From NCBI GenBank assembly GCA_036362985.1, contig JAYGXS010000001.1:45054727-45118726 (forward strand): 64,000 bases of DNA, read 5' to 3'. This document shows positions 55,862 to 64,000 of this stretch, piece by piece; position 1 is the first letter of the stretch, and each line of letters opens with the position of its first letter. Position numbers and translations under genes: made by a program. The notes under the pieces were generated by a model that saw only the letters and a program-made list of their open reading frames with translations, was not told the DNA's origin and did not search any database. The stretch is from Ligula intestinalis. Its lineage: Eukaryota; Platyhelminthes; Cestoda; Diphyllobothriidea; Diphyllobothriidae.

Positions 55862-57394
55862 TGTAATGGCTTGTTAACGTGACCTCTGGTACTCCTTGTC
55901 ATGTGCCATGTGAGCCACTAAACCCCAATTTGTGTGACATCCTTGCGTTTGGGAGAGGGCAAGGCTTGTGCGCAGTACGCGTAGACGATGTCATTGAATG
56001 AATCAGCAACTGAGCTAACCTGCCGCACCAGTCCATTGACCGGTTTCGACGGTGGTTGAGACTTTGAAATGGGAATAGCGAACGAGGGCGGTGGCTCAGT
56101 GCAATTTCCTCGTTGAGGACAATGTGATGCGCTTGAAGCTATCACGGGACGTTAAAAACCGTGGCCTGGTAGGTTCTAAACTGACAGGATAACTCGGACC
56201 GCGTCGCCAGCCCAGTGTGCTTTTGGTTCTGGTGGGCGTAGAGTCAGGCTGCAGTGACTCCCTACTGTGGCGTTTATGGCACTCCCAAGTCGTGGGATGT
56301 GAACCAGGTGGGGAAACCAATGCGGCAGATACAGCGCAAGTTTACTCTATCATATAAATCATGCGCGAGTCACTGCACTTGCTTCCAGCCTGCTGTGAAG
56401 CGTGCGCTTAATATAGTCGGACTCGACTCTCAAACTGTTCTTATTGCACATAAGGCAGCCTACACAATGTTGAATTGAATATGAGCAACTGTATGAGTCC
56501 GAACTCTTAAGTTGGTACACGTGTCGTCTCAGTGATCGCATATTCTTTGCATACTTTGAATGTCATTTTCCAAAGTAATATCTTCTTGCCATTATAGGAG
56601 ATTTGAATGCCAGGTTGTGGACCTGTGAGGCCTTTGCGGGGGAAGACTTCCGTTATCACGCAGAGGAAAATTGATGCGTAAATGCGGGAAGTATTAGTAT
56701 CCATTCTGTGATGAATCCTGTAGTCCCTGCAAATAGATAGATATTCTGGTAGGCATCCAGTCAGCTGCTGTGGTTGGTGTACTCGACATCTATACGTTTG
56801 CACAAAATTATCAGAGATAGACTTACCCGCAATACATGCTGCCTGCATTTTCAGTGAGAATGGTCTATAGCACGCCCTTCTAAGGACTTCGCTACGACCG
56901 CATTAATTTTTATCGGAGTAAAGTATGTTTGCACTCTGTCCGAATTCGTCTTTCTCTTCGCTTTTTCAAAGAAGCTTATGCGTTTTTTGGCTTAATCTGA
57001 GCACTCGGACGAACTGGAAAGCTCCAGATCATACATTTTTCGTTCGAGCGACCACATCTCTATCACAGGGCCATGACATTTGCGTACGGGCTTTTATTAA
57101 TTTCAGCCATTTTTGCTAGTTACTAACACCTGTGAAACGCATATCTAGAAATGATCGCTTTCATTCAGTTGCACAAAATATGATGTATGTCTTGATTACC
57201 CAGATCTGCCGCCGTCACCTTTGGGGAGAGTCTTCTGTCTCTTGGATTAAGGCAAATTTGGTCATGTTACCTTTTCTGCCGCTTTTGCGGAGGAAGTTCC
57301 CAAACTTCCGATCGGAGAAAAACTGCGTTCCTGTTCCACTAAACCATGTCTGTTTCGAAGTTATTCTGGTGAGTGTTTAGCATTCCTTTTAATT
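55862..57394. other. no supported gene
   Basis: ORFs of 60-113 codons on both strands (for example 56507-56848 minus and 57132-57380 plus) show no motif. No splice-supported exon was found. Confidence 0.35.
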
Positions 57395-57620
57395 TATAGT
57401 AGTGGGTAACTCTACACCGATCTGGTTCAGGATGTACCTATCCTGATTGAGGCTTTGTTTGCGAGCTAGTTGGAACCCCAATTGTATGTGTTCAAGGCAA
57501 AATAGTCATGTTACTCACTAACTTTTAATAACAATCGGATTCCAATTAGCTCGCAAATAAGGCATCAACCAGAGTGGGTACATGCTGAAACAGATCGGTG
57601 TACAGCTACCCAATACTATA
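57395..57620. mobile_element. MITE with about 85-base terminal inverted repeats
   Basis: The left end TATAGTAGTGGGTAACTCTA and the right end read in reverse (TATAGTATTGGGTAGCTGTA) match. They stay similar for about 85 bases through ACACCGATCTG, CATGTACC and TTTGCGAGCTA. The middle is only about 45 bases and non-coding. The ends suggest a TA-targeting (mariner-like) element but the target duplication is not certain. Confidence 0.72.
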
Positions 57621-57699
57621 TGGGCCCGATCACAAACCGACAACACGGTGGACCTGTAGTGGCCTTTTGCAGCCAGTTGGAACCCAAGATCCGCCGCTG

Positions 57700-58085
57700 A
57701 CGCATGCGACTTTAGTCTGCCTGCGTGCCCACTGCCTCCTGGGGATTAGGCGCCACCTGTCCTTGACTGACGCATACATACGTCTCAGCGAGACCGCGCG
57801 CTCACGCTAGCCAGTCCTAGCCCATCTCAAGGTCGTGCGCCACGCTAGTCTAGACATCAGTCGTGCCATTGACCGCCGTAGCAAAGCATGCACCGACGCT
57901 GCGGCAATGCCTGATGCCTTCCTCACTTCGGATCCGACCCCAATAGAAAAAAGTTGCTCTAGTCCGCGAGTCAAAACTTTTCCATCTATTCTCCTCTCCT
58001 TCTGTAGAATACACTATTCATAACAATCTGGCTTCCCCCCCGTCTTCTCTCATCACCTAAAGGAACCATGGGCCTGGAAGGTTGT
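57700..58085 (-). repeat. dispersed repeat family A, copy 5 (inverted)
   Basis: The reverse complement matches copy 3 at 14262-14640 along its length, beginning CCATGGTTCCTTTAGGTGAT-GAGAGAAGAC and including GATGTCTAGACTAGCG. It is the only copy in this orientation. Confidence 0.65.
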
Positions 58086-58123
58086 AACTGTTAGGGTTAA
58101 CCGTATTAGTCTTTACTCCTATA

Positions 58124-58310
58124 GATCCGTGGCTCAAGGGTAGGAGCGTTCGCCTCTGGCCGGAGAGACGCGAGTTCGAAACTCGGGTGTGGCGGCTACA
58201 TTGATGTTGGGCTATCACCACCTGATGACGCCCAATGTGACAGAAAAATGCCTTAGTGGTGTGCTCTGTGTTTGTAAGTAAAATACCACAGTGGTATCCC
58301 AATATAAGGG
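58124..58310 (+). repeat. tRNA-derived SINE (pseudo-tRNA head)
   Basis: GTGGCTCAAGGGTAGGAGCG folds as a D arm (GCTC with GAGC) and carries an A box. CGAGTTCGAAACTCG forms a T arm with a B box. No proper acceptor or anticodon stem can be drawn, and an unrelated body follows, so it is a SINE rather than a functional tRNA. A diverged copy lies at 48150-48330. Confidence 0.6.
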
Positions 58311-58319
58311 ACGCAGTTA

Positions 58320-59480
58320 TTGTAAAACGGTCCTCTGCGAACCACGCTTGTTACTGGATACAATACCAAACTGTTTTGTGATGATCGGCTAATAGACCTG
58401 TTTATACTTTGATAGACGTATACTAAATCATTAATGGCCTAACGTAATGCATTAAGGTAAAATGCACACGAAATAGACAGAATAATGCACCAAAGGGCTC
58501 ATAAAAGTAAGCCAGATGAGAAGACTGCGACACTTACCACAAACAAAATAATAATGATGCGTTTAATTGGGCAATTGGACGTTATGTTTTTATTTGGTAT
58601 CAGTGAATATACATCAACTACTATGGCCAATTTATGAGGTTTTCCGGGATTTTCTAGATCTATAGTTGTTTATTTAGATAAAAACAGTATTTTATGCTAA
58701 AAATGTTCGTTTCAACCGTTAAAATAATTTCCACGTATTTCTGAAAAAGGGAGATTACCATGGCCACTTTTGGGCTCGTCTGACCGCACCAACTGAGCGG
58801 GGCCGTGTGTTGGCAGGTTTTAAAGATGAAGTCGACTGTCACTCAGGGAGTCAATGAGTTAAAGCGGAATCAGGCTATTCAAATATTGGACGTATGTCTA
58901 TAGCGTATAAAGTAGTAGAAGTACGCACATCGTCAAGATTATTGCTTAAAGTTTCGATTAACAGAAGAGAAGACGCTATGAATAGGGATTTAATGCACGC
59001 AGAAACCTAAGTTGCAGTCTTATGCAGCAATGGCATGATCAGAGATTGCGTCAACGGTGTTAGACATGCCTATGTATCAAGTTTTTTGTGGGGGTAATTT
59101 TAGGTGCCTTTTTTTCGAGTTGCACATTAGTCAAGAAGTGTCACTTTCAAGTGTTGCATCGGCAACTGTAACCGTCTAAATACACGCTTGTGCGTACGCT
59201 GCAATCGGTTATCGAATCTGGATTCGCCCGCTGTGAAGGTGAATACTCTGGACGCATTAGGGATTTGAACAAAGGCGCCACAGTCCAAAATAATGGCTGT
59301 CCGTTAAAGCTACCCGACAGGCAGAACGAGGTTAAGGTGCCAATAGTGAAGCGACCGATGAGGTGGAGGGCATTTTTCGATTAAGAACGGAACAGGTCGT
59401 ATCGGATCTCAAACTGGTGATGCGACGGAAGTCATCCTAAATCTGCTGACTGTCCTACTATGGCCACCTTCTCGCCCTAA
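58320..59480. other. no supported gene
   Basis: The stretch is AT-rich. A 64-codon ORF at 59190-59384 (NEVKVPIVKRPMRWRAFFD at its end) looks protein-like but is unassigned. Confidence 0.35.
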
Positions 59481-59488
59481 CTTCTGCT

Positions 59489-59827
59489 GTGCTGGCTGAT
59501 CCAAGAAAAGTCATGTTTTTATTGCCTGCACTTTGCTTCCAGCTTGTTTATTGGTCTGCACAGATTCCATTTGACAAAATCCAAGTTTTTTGTAATGAAA
59601 TATTGAGTCATTGCGACGAACAAGGCGTACTTATATTCATGGGTAGAAGGACCAGTGTGGGGGCAATCGAAACGATGGTGCAACGTCCATCAGGTAGACC
59701 ATGTTTCTTTGAATTATCGTCCACATTCATTCAGTTTCCAGGAGTCTTCATCGATGTCTCTGTGTACCCACAATTACCTGCCCAAAGAGACCAAGAACTA
59801 AATGATAAAATTGCCGCTCATACATAG
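59489..59827 (+). CDS. hypothetical ORF of 112 codons
   Basis: A hydrophobic N-terminal segment (VMFLLPALCFQLVYW) is followed by an ordinary soluble-looking stretch (FELSSTFIQFPGVFIDVSVY), with a stop at 59825-59827. No family is recognised and splice sites are unclear. It may be chance or part of a larger unit with the ORF at 59190-59384. Confidence 0.2.
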   Translation: MLADPRKVMFLLPALCFQLVYWSAQIPFDKIQVFCNEILSHCDEQGVLIFMGRRTSVGAIETMVQRPSGRPCFFELSSTFIQFPGVFIDVSVYPQLPAQRDQELNDKIAAHT

Positions 59828-59829
59828 TA

Positions 59830-61150
59830 TGCTTTTTACCTTGTACTTTTATATTACTCTAACATATATTCTAAAACAACTATTGTTACCTTCTTCTGAT
59901 GACCACTTCTTTTTCCCAGAGTACGTACATCATGCTGGTAGGGATTCATCGCAGGGCCTCCCAATGGCAAATGCCCCATTTCAAGTGTTTGACGGAATTC
60001 ATGGTTAAAAGTTAAGGTTTAATTTATTAAGGGTTAGGGCGTTATTTATGTGTGATAAGTGCACAGTAGAAAATAAATTCCTGAACTAAAACGTAGGTTA
60101 AAATGTTGCGGAGAGGATAAAATAACGGAGAGTTCTATAAGAGCAACTCCTATTGATGAACAAAGGAAGCCTGTGGACCGAGAAAATTATTAGAGCAACT
60201 CCAGTTACTCCTATTTTCGCGCGATGCAGTAGATGCTACGTTGAATATCTACTCATGCATCAATGTGAACAACTTATCCCTGCTGTTTGAGCTTATTAAG
60301 GTGTGGGCATTATAAAGTGTGGTACATTAAAGTATACGACGATAGCCAACCGCTTAAGAGGCAACACTCGTGACCACAAAATAGAGGCTCGGGATGCGGG
60401 AACGAACGAGGAGAGCGAAGACTATAAAGCCCATCTGCTTGAGGTGATAAAGCAAACCTATTTATTTAATGCCGTTCTACGTCCTTTATGGTGCAACACG
60501 CGAAGATTGAGGTAGTTTGTTCCAGGAAACTTAGTCGGCCTGAAACACATGTATCCATACGTGAATGAAGGTAACTTCGGCAGCTAAATTGAACTCCAAT
60601 TCCACAAGCTTCGTAAATTTTAAGTGTTTATCAAAAGCATTGTGATTTCTTTAGAATATGCATGAATACACTTCAAGTAATAACTATAAATGAACATTTG
60701 TCCATTGCTGGTTACAACCTTAATATAGTTAGCATTAAGAAGAAAGTATACTGGACGCGGAAGCGTGCCTCAAACTGTATTATTAAGCATCGGATGAGGT
60801 ATAGACTAGTGATTACCGCACATTATACCTTCATAGCAGTTGCATAAGTAAGACCGATGAAGTTGAGCGGAGTAGGTCAGATCTCTACCCTAGTAGAAAG
60901 TCATGCCGGATTCCATGGTGGATTCCATAGCGGAAAAGTCGCGATACGGCGCCATACCTCGAAAAGGGTATTTAAGCCCCTCCTTCCGCAGTAATAAACC
61001 CATCCACTTATTTATCGTCCCCCGTCGCTAGTAAACGCAGCCCATTTGCACGAAAAAGAAGCCCATATTAGTCATATTTTTTGCATTTTTTTATGATAAA
61101 AATAACTGTACAAAAGGTGGTCTAGAGGCTTGTTCCCCGCGATTGATTCG
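59830..61150. other. no supported gene
   Basis: AT-rich, short ORFs only, no recognised repeat. Confidence 0.4.
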
Positions 61151-61152
61151 GC

Positions 61153-61172
61153 GGATGCCCTATAGGGCATCC
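61153..61172. repeat. 20-base perfect palindrome
   Basis: GGATGCCCTATAGGGCATCC equals its own reverse complement. No target duplication or partner was found nearby. Confidence 0.85.
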
Positions 61173-61279
61173 ACTTTTGCTAAAGTCGTGCAAGGCTGTA
61201 CTAAGCTTAAAGCAAATAAATAGTTCATTTGATCCAACAATGAAAATGCATTTAACTCGATGGGCTTGAAACATATATA

Positions 61280-61365
61280 AACAAGGAAGGCTTTAGTAAA
61301 GCTAACGCTCTGCTAATTAAGCTACGAAGGCACGCCAGAAACCTTGAATTTAATCATACTTGAGT
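61280..61365 (-). repeat. tRNA-derived SINE copy 3
   Basis: On the minus strand GTGCCTTCGTAGCTTAATTA then GCAGAGCGTTAGC parallels the A-box arm of the copies at 24545 and 24865. The flank GAATTTAATCA is also shared with them. The B box is lost. Confidence 0.5.
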
Positions 61366-61859
61366 CATTGGTGTTCACTACTAACATACAGGAAATTACT
61401 CTTGAATGCGTCTCAAAGAGAGCCTCAGAATATTTGTTTAATGTTCCCTTTGTTTAGTTACACTTTGCCATATCTAAATGAATAAATTAATTCTTATATT
61501 TTTAGTGCCCTGAGGACACTCACCGAGCCTCCCATCTGAATGTGGCAAGTTGATAAAAAGCTCAAAGGCTGCTCTCTTTGTCATTTTAAGCACTTTCATA
61601 GTAATAGGTAATTAAGTGTTGGGTTTTAGTGAAGGGCCTTGAGAACCCTGCCAACACATGGCCACGCCCACTTGGTGTGGCCAGATTAGGCCAAACGCGG
61701 CCATGGCCATGTCTGCTTAACAGAACTACTCGGAAATTTCCTTAATGGTTTAAATGACCATTTATATATGAAAACGCACTGCCCTTCTCATAATAAACAG
61801 CAAACACTTGAATAAATCCTAGAGAATCTCATAGATTGGCCATAATGAGTGATCTATAT

Positions 61860-62278
61860 TCGACGGAAGAAAATTTTTCTTTACCAACAGAATAGTTTCA
61901 GCGTGGAACGCTCTTCCAGAAGAGGTCCTCTCCACTAGTGTCCATGCATTTAAGAGAAGACTGGACATGTATCAAGTGCAAACGCAACGAAGGTGAAAAC
62001 TCCTTCATCAGATTCCAATGAATCACTTACAAATGAATGACATTGCTTATCACATTCACTGCATCAAATTATACTACTCGCGATTTGCGAGTAGCCATAT
62101 ATTTTTCTGTATTTTTCTGTTATATTTTTGTGAAGACTGTCTTTCCGGAACATGCAACTGTCGTAAAGTTTAAATTTTTCTTTGTATCAACTTATTTCAT
62201 ATCATCCTGTTACCAACAGGGAGTTCAAAGGCATTCGCCTATCTTTTCCTCAATAAACTGATACTGATACTGATACTG
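61860..62278 (+). mobile_element. CR1-like LINE, 3' end with microsatellite tail
   Basis: 61866-61995 encodes FFTNRIVSAWNALPEEVLST and then HAFKRRLDMYQ, the conserved C-terminus of CR1-like LINE proteins. The 3' UTR ends AATAAACTGATA followed by a (CTGATA)n tail at 62258-62278. Short microsatellite tails are typical of CR1-like LINE ends. It is strongly 5'-truncated. Confidence 0.78.
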
Positions 62279-62571
62279 TGGCCAAATAACAAAAAACTAT
62301 ATGGCGTCCAGTTGCCCACTTAGACGCCTCATTACTGTTTGGTTTGTGGTAAGTGTCGCTGTCTTCTTATCCGGCTTACGTTTGTGCGGCCTTTGGTGTG
62401 TTATTCTTTGTCTATTTCTTGTACATTATGGATGAATTAATTATGTTATGCCATTATTGGTTTATTATACTATTATTAAGGTATAAACAGGTATATTAAC
62501 AGATTATCATTCTTCTGCCTAAAAGTACAGATAAACCGTTTCTGTATTATTTTTATTGTTGGTGGGTAGCA

Positions 62572-64000
62572 ATGGTTAAACGTAAGTATTACGGTTTTCA
62601 CCCGAGCACTATATACAAACGGATTGTACGCCGTAGAAAGGCGTATGATGCTGAGATGCAGAACGCTTCCGTTTTCCCGTCGTCGTCGGTGGTTAATCAA
62701 TCACCAGAATTAGAAATGCCCGAACTAAGCCCGGAAGTTTCTATGAGTATGAGTTTTGTGATTGTTCTCCACTAGAAGATAGAGAACCCCTAGAAACTGA
62801 TCAAACAGTGGATACCAAGGGCGACAGGGACTTCCTGGTTGAGACAAGGGAATTCTGCTTGAGGTGGATCTTGAGGCAGCCTTTTATGAACGATATGTTC
62901 GAACTAATGCAAGTTGACCATCCGGAGCTGCCAAAAAGCTCAAGGACGCTGTTACAAACGCCTAGAACCTGTATTAGGAAGGCTCTGGTGAAAGGAATTT
63001 ATGTTCATTTGGGCCTTGAACATGGTCTCCTTGATGACCTGATAAGACACCGTGCAATGAACATTGCTGAGGTGCACGTTTAACTGCACATTGACGGGCT
63101 GAAGCATTTGACCAGCTCTGCTAAGTGCGTGTGGCCAATCCTTGCGCGGGTAAGCCACCCATTTGTTGGACAGCCCTTCGTTGTTGGAGTGTTCTGTGGT
63201 TTCGGCAAACCAAATCCGTTGAACCTCTTCCTGGAAGATAGTATCTGCAAGTTGAAAGAACTTATTGCTAATGGCCTGCCTAATGCTTGTGAAGATAACA
63301 TTGCAAAGGTGCATTTAGCCAATATTATCTGTGACGTTCTTGCCCACGTTTTCGTACGACAAATTAAAGCTCACAATGGCTTTTATGCATGTGAAGTGTA
63401 TGTTGTATTCGACATTAAATTTCAACCACTTCAGGTGTTGTCATAAGGAAAAACATCGTGTAAACCGCATGACATTTCCATTGCACTGTGGGCATCTGCG
63501 AAACGACAGGTCGTTTCGATTACAAGAGCAGCAACAGCATCACAAGGGCATGTCTTCGTTCCTAGAGTTGCCCATCGATATGATTGCAATATTTTCACTC
63601 GACTATATGCACCTTGCTTGCCTGGGTGTCATGCGTAAATTGCTTCATTCGCGAAAACTGGAACAAAGCGAATCTGCGGTTTCCCTAAACGCATGTATTA
63701 AGACATGCAGTAAATGCATGCCAGCTGAATTTTCACGCAAGTGTAGATCACTTGAATTCCTGTCATTATGAAAAGCTGCTGAATGCAGACATTTTTTGCT
63801 TTATATGCCCCGCCATTTTATCGTCCTATCTTGACGACCCCCACTACAAACATTTTTTAAAAAATTTTTCATTCCGATATACATATTTTGTCATCCGACA
63901 TTGCACATATCCTGTGTTGAGTATGCCCGTGACCTTTTAAAAACCATTGTTTCCCATTATCCTTCTTTTTATAGCCGTTGTGCTATTGTATATAATGTGA
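62572..64000 (+). pseudogene. decayed CACTA/EnSpm-like transposase, runs off window
   Basis: Segments in different frames, in order: MVKRKYYGFHPSTIYKRIVR (62572 on); FCLRWILRQPFMNDMFE (62840-62910); after an in-frame stop at 63081-63083, HIDGLKHLTSS and WPILARVSHPFVGQPFVVGV (63085-63200); after a shift near 63400-63470, HHKGMSSFLELP and FSLDYMHLACLGVMRKLL (63540-63645); and a last block RHFLLYMPRHFIVLS (63785-63830), with YARDLLKTIVSHYPSFYSRC to about 63990. LDYMHLxxLGVM is characteristic of a transposase family usually placed with CACTA/EnSpm elements. At least one stop and two shifts make it inactive. The class assignment is from memory of the motif. Confidence 0.65.

Noticed and set aside
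58124..58200. Functional tRNA gene
   Set aside because: The D and T arms pair but no acceptor or anticodon stem can be formed, and a related copy exists at 48150. A SINE is more likely.
1..64000. CRISPR array, operons, rRNA genes
   Set aside because: The sequence is eukaryotic with spliceosomal introns. No regularly spaced direct repeats or rRNA-like blocks were seen.

Overview
The window is eukaryotic, intron-rich and repeat-rich genomic DNA containing one 10-base run of N (41589-41598), so it is part of an assembled scaffold. The retroelement families (RTE-like LINE proteins, CR1-like LINEs, Penelope-like elements with a GIY-YIG domain), the very short introns (32 and 46 bases) beside multi-kilobase ones, and a divergent class A receptor suggest a flatworm, most likely a diphyllobothriid-type tapeworm. 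The species is an inference.

Three multi-exon genes can be read exon by exon with consistent splice phases. (1) 6664-11494, plus strand: a divergent rhodopsin-family (FMRFamide/neuropeptide-like) seven-transmembrane receptor in three exons. (2) 23682-33683, minus strand: STN1 (OBFC1), the OB-fold plus winged-helix subunit of the CST telomere and replication complex. Six exons are visible and only the N-terminus is missing. (3) 45737-55261, plus strand: RPC4 (POLR3D), a subunit of RNA polymerase III, complete in seven exons. Weaker candidates are an uncharacterised two-exon gene at 35779-36302 (+), a winged-helix terminal exon resembling RPA32 at 18569-18759 (-), and a possible coding exon at 157-413 (+).

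The rest is mostly mobile-element debris. RTE-like LINE fragments lie at 4010-4800, 19084-19420, 25797-27030 and 42220-43320 (all minus). A nearly full-length LINE with a 2A-like peptide, PHD finger, endonuclease and reverse transcriptase (29866-33430, minus) sits in an STN1 intron. CR1-like LINE pieces lie at 20450-20800 (-), 38160-39060 (+), 43320-44320 (+) and 61860-62278 (+). Two fold-back Penelope-like elements carry hammerhead-like cores, one in the receptor gene (7730-8335) and one in RPC4 (51900-53690). There are also a piggyBac-type MITE (22041-22261), a second inverted-repeat MITE (57395-57620), tRNA-derived SINEs, a five-copy dispersed repeat of about 370 bases, and a decayed CACTA-like transposase running off the right edge (62572-64000).

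No operon, CRISPR array or rRNA is present. The genes are unrelated functionally, except that STN1 and the RPA32-like exon belong to the same OB/winged-helix protein class. The long stretches between elements (414-3190, 5600-6600, 11700-12860, 15560-17140, 27600-28850, 36310-38150, 39060-42200, 48340-50320, 53700-55140, 59830-61150) show no gene or repeat that I can support.
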